64,000 bases of DNA from Lunularia cruciata (lineage: Eukaryota; Streptophyta; Marchantiopsida; Lunulariales; Lunulariaceae). The translations under genes were made by a program, and so were the position numbers. A model generated the notes under the pieces. It did no database searches. It saw nothing but the letters and a program-made list of their open reading frames with translations, and was not told where the DNA came from. The stretch lies in NCBI GenBank assembly GCA_948567375.1, contig OX419760.1:4278001-4342000 (forward strand). Reading direction: 5' to 3'. Positions 43,490-54,529 of the stretch are shown here, one piece after another (positions within the stretch are counted from its first letter, which is position 1; each line of letters starts with the position of its first letter).

Positions 43490-44340
43490 CAAGTAACAAC
43501 TAAAGCTCTTGATAATTTTGACAAGTTTTTATTTAACAAATCTAAAATAATAAATTCTCACTAGGAAACCCTAAACTTCTTGACAAATTTTGCAAGTTCC
43601 CTTCAAGAAATAAGTGCAAAGATTTTGACAAGTGCACATGGATTATAATTGACAACTATACAAGTAAAATTTCACTCAAAGAAAATAGCAAGTAAGAGTG
43701 CTTAATGAGATAAAACCAAAGTAGTAATCAAAAGTACCTAAATTAAAATAAACGCATTGTGAGAAACTAAAATAATAATGTTTCACTCTTAATTTTGACA
43801 AGTGCTCTTTGTGAAACAATTAAGTTCACATTTTTAAACAACTAATAAGGTAAAGTCTCATTCCAAATTCTTACAATTGTACATTGAGAAATAACTGAAA
43901 TATCAAGGTCTCACCTCCAACAAACAAGCTTATTGGTCTCTTGATCCTTTTTAGGTTTTCTAGCCTAGAGCCATTATTGCAAGTGAGAGTACTAAAAAAT
44001 AGTTAAAACAACAAGACTCATTCCAACAAGCTTGCTTGTTTACTTCTTAAGCTTTTAAAGCTTTTGTAGCCTATAGTCAAAGTTTTAGAATATTTTATGT
44101 CTATACATTAAGAAAAAACTAAAATATTAACATCTCAATTGAAATTTTAACAAATGAATAAATTTGTTTTACTAAAATAGCAAGGTCTTATTCTCACAAA
44201 CTTACTTGTTTGGCCTCTTCAAGCTTTTTAGGCTTCCTAAACTAATACCATTATGTTTCTAAACTAAAAGAACAAGGTATCACTCTAACAAGCTTTATTC
44301 TTAATTTGTGAGGCTTTGTAATCTCTCTAGCCTAAAAAAA
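43490..44340 (+). repeat. Degenerate tandem array, five or more units
   Basis: The motif set AACTAAAATAnCAAGGTCTC, CCAACAAGCTT and a TTTTAGGCTTYCTAGCCTA-like block recurs at about 43880, 43990, 44110, 44170 and 44260. Upstream units centre on TTTTGACAAGTGC (about 43510-43800). Spacing varies from about 85 to 130 bp. No coding signal. Confidence 0.6.
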
Positions 44341-45829
44341 ATTTCCCCTCAAACCTCAAAAAACTGAAATTAGCCAAATATAGCTCAATTATTTGCAAAT
44401 CTAAAAATCTCACTTGTTTACAATGTAAGTCTTTGAGGTACAATAAGTATTTATTTCTTGTAGCTTAGAGCATTTTAATACTAAATTACGCAAAATATGG
44501 TCAAACTTGATGCTAATCATGAAACTTTACCAACTTGAAACTCTCTAAGTTTAAGATCTTTGCTAAATTGATAGCTCCATTAGAGCAAATTCTAAATCAA
44601 GGATCTATCAAAATTAGATCTCAAACCCTGAGATCCAAAATCAAGATCCCAATCATAAATAAATTATGTGGTTTATAATATGTAATTTTAGCAAATTAGC
44701 AAGTTTTTTGCTCAAATTGAGCACTTAAATTTCCAATCTTCAACCTCCAATTTTGCTTTGTCTACTATAAACTATGCAATACCACAACACCACTTTAGAA
44801 TCAATTAATTCTCACCACAATAAAAAATTAAATTGGATAACACCCTCACCCCATATTAAGTTAAACATAAAATTGATACTAAATCTAGGAGTGCTTTTTC
44901 CTCAATTTCATCAAATGATCAAACATTAATTAGAGATTATAGTCAAGCTAAACACAATTTAGTATAATTAGAGAGTTTGATTTACATTTTACAACTCTTT
45001 CTATTTTAGTTTAGGACTCTAAACACTAAACTTAAATAAAATAAGAGGTTTCAAGAAGGGGGTTTTTGAGTTTCATAAAATTCTCATGAACATTTTTTAT
45101 GGGAGGTTTGTAAATCCTTTAAAGTGTGTAGGTCAAGGGTACTTGAGCAGTTTTATGGGAGAAGGTTTATAATCATAAAACCTTATGGGATGTAAATGGT
45201 AACCCATAAAAATTCATGGGTTGAATTAATTAGGGATCATTAATGCAAGAGAGTTTGAAATTGATAATGAAAAGACTTTTCTGGTGGGACCTAAGAGGCT
45301 TTCAATGATAAGGCACCATTTTTTTGTCATGAAATTTGAATTGACAATTGGGTAGCAAAACATCTAAGAGTTTATTGGGTTTAATTGAAATCTACGTTTG
45401 GGAAGAGAAGGATCATTGAAGGATATCAATTCTTTGCTTTTTGGTTTTTTTGTTCTTTTAGGTGTTTTTTGGTTTGAGGATGTGAAATTGAATAAATGCC
45501 CATAGCACAAATCTAATCCCATGGATAAGCATAGGCTAATTGCTCAAGATAGAAATAAAGGAATGGATGTGCTTAAAGATCCAACTTTTATAGGGAGAGT
45601 GGAGTTTTGAGTGGACCTATGAGGAATGGGGAGGCTCTTGGGAGTTGAATTTAGAGGAATAGAAGGATGAGGAAAAAATTGATGACATGGATAGACTTGT
45701 AGTTGTTGGGAATTTATTCATGGGTTTAGGTATCTAAATGAAAGAAGTGTAGTATCTTGCAATTTAAAATTCATGCTATTTTTTTTGGAGTACTTGATCC
45801 TTCTACATTTAACAATTAATGAGGATGGA

Positions 45830-46800
45830 TATGGATTCATTTAGTGTTTTAGTGGAGGTGCTTAAGGAACATGAAGTTTTTAGAAAGAGAGATGGAAGGA
45901 AGCAAACTCCCACATGGCTTCAATTGGACATTAACACTAGATATATTTGGGCATAATAGGAACATTGCTCAATTGCAAGAGGAATGATTTTATGGAAATT
46001 TAGTGCTAGATCAATACAAAAAATTTACTTATAGAGTAATCATTGTGATGTTGTCCATTCTAGGGAACCAAGTGCAATGGCCAAGGTGGGAACAAAGAGC
46101 TAGAATTACATTAGTGTTTGTTTGGAAAGGATTTGAAAGATGTTTGGGGATAGTAGATGGTACTCTTTTTCCTTTAGCTTAGAGTCCCACAATAGATGGT
46201 AAAATCTATTTTAGTAGAAAATGGTCATACTCAATCAATGGCCAAGTGATATATGATAAGTGCCAAATAATCCATTTTTTGGAGGTAAAGGTCTCCATGG
46301 AGTGAAATTGTTTGTTTGTGCTTGCATGGGCCATTTTGATGGAGGTAAAGATCTCCATGTAGTGAAATTGCAATGTTCAATTCCCATATGTTTGTGCTTA
46401 CATAAGATGGTGATAGTGATTGCCTTGTGTATTTCCAAATATGTCATGCTCTTGCTACAACATGATATGTTCAAAGAGGTCAGAGCTTAGTCAAAACTAA
46501 ACACAAGGGGAGCCTATAATGCTTTTGAATGCAATCAATATCTTTTGGGGGATTCTAGGTATGTGCCTATGAACATCTAGTCCCTTCTTTTAAATAGGCA
46601 CACATGCAAGGAAAAAAAGATGCTAACTTGTGTGTAGCACTTGCATGTGGGCTAAATGAACACTACATTAGTATTCTCAAAGTTAGATGGCATTCTTTGT
46701 GTGAATTGAGAGTGTAGTTAAATAACAAAAGTAGTAACTTTCATCTTCTATGATGGATAAGAACATGTATCATCTTGCATAATTTCTTGATTAATTGAAG
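45830..46800 (+). pseudogene. PIF/Harbinger transposase pseudogene
   Basis: Translated pieces in shifting frames follow the Harbinger order. First MDSFSVLVEVLKEHEVF (about 45828), then QWPRWEQRARITLVFVWKGF and CLGIVDGTLFPL, with the first Asp at 46156-46158, then IDGKIYFSRKWSYSINGQV. QYLLGDSRYVP follows with the second Asp at 46551-46553. LNEHYISILKVRWHSL has the Glu at 46658-46660, and RTCIILHNFLI ends the domain. The three codons are in different frames, so the gene is dead. Spacing between the two Asp codons is enlarged, partly by a local duplication at 46278-46368. The enzyme class cuts and pastes DNA with 3-bp targets. Confidence 0.8.
46278..46368 (+). repeat. Short direct duplication inside Harbinger pseudogene
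   Basis: GGAGGTAAAGGTCTCCATG with GAGTGAAATTG (about 46280) recurs as GGAGGTAAAGATCTCCATG with TAGTGAAATTG (about 46340), 60 bp apart. Confidence 0.8.
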
Positions 46801-46889
46801 TGATATGTGGGTTGAGAAGGAGAACTTGAGAATTCAAATTTCTTGAGATGAGAGACAGACAAGTGATTATAGACATTTTAGAGAGGGAG

Positions 46890-47016
46890 AAAGGAAATCA
46901 GGGGGACAGTCAGAGATTGATATAGAGTCTCTAGGATAGATGGAGAGTTATAGAAAGTCTCTAAGACGGAAGGAAATCGGAAGGACAAATAGAGATCTAT
47001 AGAGAAATTTGCAAAG
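46890..47016 (+). repeat. Imperfect tandem repeat, about 79-bp period
   Basis: AAGGAAATC followed by a GGACA and AGAGAT block occurs at 46891 and again at 46970. It marks the end of the transposon-rich zone. Confidence 0.6.
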
Positions 47017-47473
47017 CGTTCTTAGATGGTTTCATTTATGCTATTTTCGCATCCGACAAAAAATTTACGATTTTTTTGGGAGATCTACGGAATTTCCTAT
47101 AAATTACTACGGGTTGTGACAAGAGGGTATGTGGTTTTACGGGAGGTCCTTCCGTAGCTCTCTAAAAGTTAACGAGTCACAATTTTGTGAACCATAAATT
47201 TTAGGGGATGTCCCGTAGGCAATAAGGCCCGGAAAATCAGGCCAAAATTAACATCCGCATGAATTAAATTAAACCCTAATCTTTTTTGGATCTGGTAGTG
47301 AATGTCCTTAATTTGGTTTAAGTGATTTCGTCTATACATTCCGTTTCAACTATGTGAAACAACTTGCGTTCTCGGTGGTTTTGCGAACTGCTTGGTGGAT
47401 GGGAATTGAAAGGGGTACTCGGGTCTTCCTTCTCCCTACTGTATGGAGGAAAGGTCGACAGCGAACAATCAAG

Positions 47474-47740
47474 AAGGAAGACCCTTGCAGACAATCGAAT
47501 GTAGCCCAGGTAGGCAACGTCAACGCAAGAAATACAGACTGTATAAACTGGCACAGTCCTCTAGTTTTAAGAAAGATGGTTACAGAACTACAGCAGGACA
47601 GGTTTCAGAGAGCGACCGAGTAGGAAGACTATCGCAAGACAATCGTAGGTAGCCCAGGTATGCACGTTAATCTAAGAAATAGAGACAGTAAGAATTGGCA
47701 GTCCTCTCCTTTCCGGAAAGACGATTACAGAACAGCCGAG
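47474..47740 (+). repeat. Diverged tandem repeat, about 147-bp period
   Basis: Unit 1 begins AGGAAGACCCTTGCAGACAA (about 47475) and unit 2 AGGAAGACTATCGCAAGACA (about 47622). Both continue with GTAGCCCAGGTA, then AAGAAATA, AGACNGTA, GGCAGTCCTCT and GATTACAGAAC-like blocks. It lies about 1 kb upstream of the aminotransferase gene. Confidence 0.75.
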
Positions 47741-48730
47741 AGTTAGGTAAGAAGTTTCGGCTGATTACTGCTTGAAATCTTCTTATTTGTTTTTTTTGGG
47801 GCCATAGTTCATAGTCAGAAGAGGAAAGTCTGCTAAGTTGTGCTGCCCGAACACGAGATAAGGTAGATTTATACTTAGTCTGAGACGATAAGGGATAGTA
47901 ACGAATAGGGCGGTTACAGACTTGATATGTAATACAAAGTTGAGTGATCACACATCCTCTTCCTGGATCCTAGATGGGTGGCAAGTGGTTGCAAGGTGGG
48001 GGAGTGATCACACGTCCTCTTGGAGGAGTGGCCAGCGGAATGGCAGCCGGCAAGAAATCCAAGTTTAAGGTATATCACGAGGTCATCCCTTTGTTCCTTT
48101 CGCTTTAGAATTAGATGGAGTGATGAACGGAGTGATGAAAATATTTGAAATGTTTTCTAAAGAATGATGGATATAATACTTGAGATATTTGGTAGAGAGT
48201 GATGTAACATTTGACACGTTTATTAGAGAGTGCACAAGGATATACTCAAGATGTTTGGGTATATTATTTTCATTTTCTTGTTTCGAAGTATAGTTTATAC
48301 GATAACATAACGTGTGTCCATTGTTCTGCAAAATTTACCGGGCGATGCAATTCATCGGAAAGCAATTACCCTAGATGATACGTCGTTCAGTTACTCTCGT
48401 TGCTATTTGTAGACCATTGGAACTTACATAACTCACATATCTTAGATGCGGTAAGGCAGATTACTCTCACCGATACTATTGGGGCCTAGCCCCATTTTAC
48501 CCCTTGTCTACGGGATCCTTCCCGTCCTTATTGTTTTTGCACGCGGTCGCGTTTTTCTCAGAAAAGGAAAAAGTAAGGATCCTATTACCACCGTCTCTCT
48601 GATACGATGTAACTGAATTTCAGAGCAGCTGAAGAGATTCAAATGCTCTGACCGTGGTGTTCTATGTGTTTCTCCCGCACCGTTGATAATTGGCAGATTC
48701 TAGTCATTCGTCCACCGAGTCACAGAAGAC

Positions 48731-51700
48731 ATGGCTCATTTCCTCGCAGATCGTGCATTACAGGTGACAAAGTCTAACATTGTTCAACTTTCTCGGCTCG
48801 CCGAGAAACACAATGCCATCAATTTGGCAGAAGGTATACACTCGAGTCATCCTGGGGTTTGGGGTTTATGGGGGTTCGTCAGAATCTGCTGGAATTAAGA
48901 GCTTATCATTCACGTCTGCTCCTTCGCTTATGTGGAATCGGAACGCTTTCTCTTCTGCACTGCCGTGTACCGACGCTCAAAACTTCTCCGTAATTTTTGA
49001 TGATCCTGCTATAATTATTGATACATGCTTATGGGAGAAATCAGACCACTCCAGGTGGTGAATAAGTGTAAAGCCCTCTGCTATGGCGTAAGATTTATTA
49101 CGAGAGAGGTCTGAAGCACTAGTTTGCGCTTGTTGTCTGAGTTCTTATTCTTGGAAGGTCATAGTTCGTGCTACTAACTATTCATGGCCCCTGCGGAATA
49201 GGGTTTCCCGACTTTCCGGCTCCGCCTGCAATAAAAGGTGCAGCTATCGCAGCTATCAATGCTGACTTCAATCAATACAGGTGAAACTTGAGAAACCTTC
49301 CGTGTGTTCTTCCATAATAGGCAGGTAGTTTATCAGGACTTGAGATGTTACGTTGTTCTAAGTGATTTCGGATCAATATTTGAATGGCATATGCGATTTG
49401 GTGAGAAACATTGGAGAGTGGGCAGGCATGTACAGAGACTCTGCGACCAGGTCGCAGCAGTGTTCGAGGCAACGCAAGGTGTGAGAGTAAATCCTGATAC
49501 TCAAGTTACTATCTGTTGCGGACAATCAGAAGCCCTTGTGGCAGCCATTCTAGCAGGTGCTCCAGCAATTTCTGTGAATACTGAGATCTTCCTGATCATC
49601 TGGAAATTAATGAAGGATTGTGTAAAGTAATGAAGTATTGAAGCACTGTGTCAAAGCAGGAGAGTTGCGACTAGTGAGGCACACGTTTCATACTTTCTAC
49701 ATTTTCCCAATATACCTACAGTACATAATTGTTGTGAAAAGGACATGTAGATATCTTTTTATTTGTTTTGTATCCACATGAAATTTATAAGTTAAGGATG
49801 CCGCGATTATGTGCAGTGATCAATGAGAGAGATGAAGTCGTACTTCTGGATCCTTCATACGAGACGTATGAAGCATCTGCTAGGCTGGTTGGAGCTAAAG
49901 CAGTAAGTTCTCTTTCACCCATGTGAGTTTATGTTTGAAGTGCTGGACAATACCACTTCTTAAAATTAATGAATTGATTTGAAAATCTGTTGCTTTTACG
50001 CTGGAGAATACTTAGCCTCATGTGTATTTCTTTGATAGAGCATATTCCCTAGTTTCTACCTGATAATACTCATTCTCGAACTCTTTCGTGGAGCGTCTCT
50101 TCTCCCATTCCTATGTGTCGTGTAACACGGACTTTTTTGCTTATGTTAACAAGATTTATGTTTACTGAGCAGAAGCACGTTGGTCTGGATCCACCAAACT
50201 GGATATTGAATTTAACGAAATTAGAAAATGCCATGAGTCCCCACACGAAGGCAGTCATTGTAAACAGGTGCGTAGTCATATCCTGCTACCGCCAAGTTCC
50301 AAGAGGTTTGATTGGTTTGACTATTTCATCGTCCAGGCAAGTATAGTTCAATCCATCCACGTTCAACTTCTTTCTCCATAGTATCGCACCCATACGAAAT
50401 GATATGTTCAAGAAGATAATTTGCCAGTAGGAATTTTAAGATGATGGCCTGCATCTCAGGGTATTCTGTAGTTCGTATGTTGTGATTACCATAGTGGCTC
50501 TTTGGAAGGGAACTTTACTGCTTGTACTATGAACGACGAGTTTTGTTGGTCAATATTGACTTATAATTAGAATAGTCCCCATAATCCAACAGGGAAGGTG
50601 TTTGACGAAGAAGAGCTCGCTGGAATTGCGATGTTATGCTGCCGTTACAACTGCCTCGCAATTACTGACGAGGTATGTTAACAAGATCAAATAGGTTTTG
50701 ATAACCGATACTAAATAGTTTTCAGTCATGTGTTTATGCAAAATCTCAAATAGTTTATTGCTGGTAGTGGTAAATTCAACACGGCCCAGACATAACTTAT
50801 TGACCCTCTTTTTGGTATGGAGAATATTTTTCCGGAATGGCTCCTGATTTGAAATTCGCAGGTTTATGAGCACCTCGTATACTCAACGAAGAAACACAGG
50901 AGTCTAGCAACATTTCCAGGCATGCAAGACCGGACAATTGTGACTTCATCAATGTCAAAGACTTTCAGTGTTACTGGTGAAAATCTAAGGAATCCTTATT
51001 CTCTCCAAGTGTTTTACCTTTTTAAGCTTTGTGTTTGGGGTAAGTATTGTTGGACACGGAAATGATTGATCAAAGCACAAAGTACAATATGTGGATCTTC
51101 TACCTTAGACTAATCTTGTTAGTAAAAGGGTGAGCTTTGATCATGAAGACTTCCGTTCTCACAGTGTTCATTCGTGTACGCTTTCAATATTAGCTGACTT
51201 GAATCTCCATGCCCAGTACACGTGTAGACTCCGATTTGATTGCTCACGTCGGCGCCTCTGATGACAATGTGGATGGTTCATTATTCTCTCGTAGTGGCTC
51301 ATCCGTGGTTTGCGCTGACGATTTGTCAGGTTGGCGCATTGGATGGGCGATAGCACCAGAGGCACTCAGCTCAGCCATCACGAACATTCATGAGAAACTA
51401 GTAGACTCTGCCCCAGCTCCATTTCAAGAGGCTTGTGCCTCGGCTCTTTCTATTGGCTCGGAGTACTACAAGACTTTAAGAACGGTGCGTGTAAGATTCA
51501 TGGTGATTTAAACTGTTCTCTAATCTATCATAAGAAAACAATATGTCGAACCTTGAATATGCCTTTCTGTTAGTAAGAACCTCAACAGCTATACAAGAGC
51601 TGAAGGATTTATCAAACTGTCGCATCTAATTTCTTGGCAACGTATCTTTGCAGGAGTACATCGAGAGGAGAAACTTGGTATGTGAAATGTTGGAAGAGGC

Positions 51701-52159
51701 CGGATTAAGTGTTCTATCCAAGCCAGAGGGGTCCTTCTTTGTGTTTGCGCGCCTTCCAGATAGCTACCCCCTAAAAGATGTGAGTGGCCTGTGACTGATC
51801 ACTGTTCCTACAACGTTAAGGAGGTGCACAGTTCTCGATCTTCAGAGAATTAATTATAAGCCTTAGCCTCAGTACCTTTTAGGACCTACATCAGCCAAAT
51901 GACTATTTGTGAAATGGAAGCAGAAGTCTGTCTCTTACGGTGTATGCTCTCGCATGTGCAGGTTGACTACGTTGTGGAATTAATAAGAACTGCAGGAGTT
52001 GTTGTAGTTCCAGGATCCGGTTTCTTTCATTCTGAGGACACATTTACCAGCAGCTACAAAGACCGTTACGTAAGAGTGGCATTTTGCAAGGATATGGCAA
52101 CACTTCTTGCTGCCAGGGAAGCTATGAGAAAACATCACGGTGTCCCGTCGTCATCGTGA
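48731..52159 (+). CDS. PLP-dependent class I/II aminotransferase, kynurenine-aminotransferase-like, 10 exons
   Basis: Exons: 48731-48833, 49202-49280, 49426-49556, 49817-49902, 50173-50267, 50576-50672, 50862-50976, 51330-51484, 51654-51779 and 51962-52159. All introns (145-368 bp) are GT-AG and phases agree, giving 394 residues, normal for the family. Fold-type I features: INLAEGFPDFPAP near residue 31, DPSYETYEA (about 115-123), NPTGK with Asn168, TDEVYEHLVY with Asp196 and Tyr199, the PLP lysine Lys230 in SSMSKTFSVTGWRIGW, and the substrate-binding Arg367 in YVRVAF. The C-terminal VVPGSGFF...VRVAFCKD pattern is KAT-like. It would move an amino group between an amino acid and a 2-oxo acid; the exact substrate is not predictable. 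No clear transit peptide. Start chosen as the first ATG matching the family N-terminus. Confidence 0.9.
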
Positions 52160-52530
52160 CCATAGACGTCGACAGTAAAGATAAACCTTAAAGGAATTTC
52201 AACCCGTCCATTTTCGGTCATGTGCTATAGCATTGAGTTCGTGAATCTCCTTGTCAAGAGACCTTGGTTTTCTCCTGATTCCTTGACACCTCAAGAGACC
52301 TTGGTTCCTGAAAATCTTTAACAGACCCACGTTTCCATGCTTCCGTCCTGTAGCAAATACTTCTTGAAGGTTAGATAGAAAAGGTAACCAAATCGAGTAC
52401 ATATTAGAAGTACACAGTAGAAGTCGTCTCCATCAATACCAACACGAGAAACTTGCGAACACTCGATACAATTGACTCAGTGGCTGACGCGAATTCCAAC
52501 TGTTAACATCGTGTAATTATTCGAAACTCT

Positions 52531-52536
52531 AATAAA
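52531..52536 (+). terminator. Candidate poly(A) signal of the aminotransferase gene
   Basis: AATAAA lies 372 bases after the stop codon. It is the nearest canonical form I noticed downstream on this strand. Plant poly(A) signals are loose, so this is only a candidate. Confidence 0.35.
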
Positions 52537-54486
52537 GAAGCATCCCTGCTCATTGTTTTCTCGAATCTACGTCTTCATTCTAAGTACCACGATGATCGGA
52601 CGGCTGCCATCGCGGCAAAGTGTGGAGTGCTAAACTGATTTTGACACGTATAACGACTCGTTCAAATGTTAGTGGCGTCTAGTGATCGTTCTAGCCTTAT
52701 GGCGCGGAGCGTCATAATGTGAAATGATTTGCCCCGATGCATCCGATATCCTAGACAGAAAAGGGAGGTTAATGATAGAATGGCGCTCAATGACATGAAT
52801 TATTCAACTTGACGAGGAGTTCCGTCTGCTTTCTTTCTTATCGTTTTCGTTGGACTAAGGAAACGGAGACCATGCCGTATGGTGTGCATCTGGACCATGC
52901 CTTCTGCAGTATGGCCTGTAGCTTCACAGAGAAACAGATCGTGTACTGATGGCACTCCCGGGCCGAACCACCGAGTCGGGAAAGGGATGCGCCGACGAGA
53001 CTGAGGTTTTCTACGACATCTCGTTCGATCTGCTCTTCTTTATGTCGACTTCACTTTCCAAAGATATTAAAGCCATGCGGCTGGAGGTTTCAGAGAGAAT
53101 GACTCGCGTCAATTCATGTTTGTTCTCATGCAAAGTACCGATCCAGAAAGAGATCTACGTATGGTGGAACACGTATTCCAGGAGATCAATAATTCGTGTG
53201 GAGTCAGCTAGTACTACTCACCACAATAAGTAACTCGGGATAAGCTTTGTTTGTTTCCTTAAATCGCTACAGCTACCCAGTTTGTGGTTGTCATCATTCT
53301 TCACGAGAAAGACAATGAATGGCATTTGATCAATCTGTCTGGGAAACACCCTACCATGCGCTGTGCTTGAACTCTTGTTTAGAATGTTTTCATGTTTTCA
53401 TTGGAGGTTGCGAAAAATCATGGGCATCTAAATCGTCATGACAAACTGACTGAAGGACGGAAACTGATCAGCATAGCACATGAAAAGCAACGAGGTACTG
53501 TGAGTCGGTGGGATAGGAGCACCTTCGGAACATGAGATGGTGCTGGGTGACAAGCATGTGACCACTTTCAATGGATTTGGAGAAACGAAGCCGTAAAATC
53601 CTGTATACTCACCTTTTATTCGTTCAGGCATATGCTTCCTTCCACTCGCTAGGGCCCACGTTCGAAGATTATTTGGTATAGGTGCAACATTATCGCTTAC
53701 CATTCACAGTGTTATTACTTTTATCCGTGATACAGTGAACATAACCATTTTATGTTCAGATAATTTTTCCGAATATATCATTACATTCGATCTGGAATTG
53801 TTTGACCACATCAATATTCAACGTGCATCTTTTGGGTGACAAAATGTTAAAATATTTGATGAACTACAATCTTCTCCAATAAACACACCCCTGTTAAATT
53901 TCTGTGTAAGTTGCAAATGCTTGTTTCAATTCTAGAACGGAAATTTAATTAAGTTTATTATTGTTGTTTTCCTGATTACCTTTGTTGGAATCCGAACTCA
54001 AATATCATATGGCTATTCCTTTTAATACTTGACCTCAATCACTTACCTCTTGACTCCGTAGGAGTTGTTTGTTTTAGACTCGAGGTCAAACTGGCACTTA
54101 TATTAGGTACGTATAAATATTAAAATACACTTAGCTCACCGAATTCTATATCAGATTCAATCAAGAGGAACGGAGCAGGAGTCTTTGGAGATCTCTTTAC
54201 ACTCTCCTTTTGCCTTCAATGAAAACTCAGTAGGAATGACATCCTTACTTGGAAAGAATCTGGAAATTAGATACTGCATTTACAGATCCTTGTGCTCCGA
54301 CTCTTGACATAGTATATAATAAATTATCCTTATTTCACCCTCTTTGTTTACGATAAAATTTCAAAGGATATGTTGTCGTTGGGTTTCATACCCAAGACTA
54401 AGCTCTATAAGACCTCTCTTAAAACTTTAGTAGAACAAAGGAAAGTGGAAAAGATCCCAAATATCTTAGATGTTTTAGCTGCTGGA

Positions 54487-54529
54487 GGACACATTCTCAT
54501 ACCAGTAGTATCGGTATGAGAATGTGTCC
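54487..54529. repeat. Perfect 17-bp inverted repeat with 9-base loop
   Basis: GGACACATTCTCATACC (54487-54503) pairs with GGTATGAGAATGTGTCC (54513-54529) around AGTAGTATC. With one mismatch the stem extends outward by about four more bases. It would form a tight hairpin in RNA or single-stranded DNA. Confidence 0.85.

Larger units (their letters stand above)
42011..45640. other. AT-rich DNA without genes
   Basis: No frame with a recognisable domain on either strand. Contains the two tandem-repeat regions listed separately. From 44400 to 45640 I see only AT-rich single-copy-like sequence. Confidence 0.6.

Noticed and set aside
48780..49630. Frames running through introns of the aminotransferase (48780-49061, 49304-49630)
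   Set aside because: They overlap exons partly in frame and read into introns; the spliced model explains the family motifs with matching phases.
52949..53703. Two frames of about 91-94 residues downstream of the aminotransferase
   Set aside because: No known domain, opposite strands, no splice or neighbour support.
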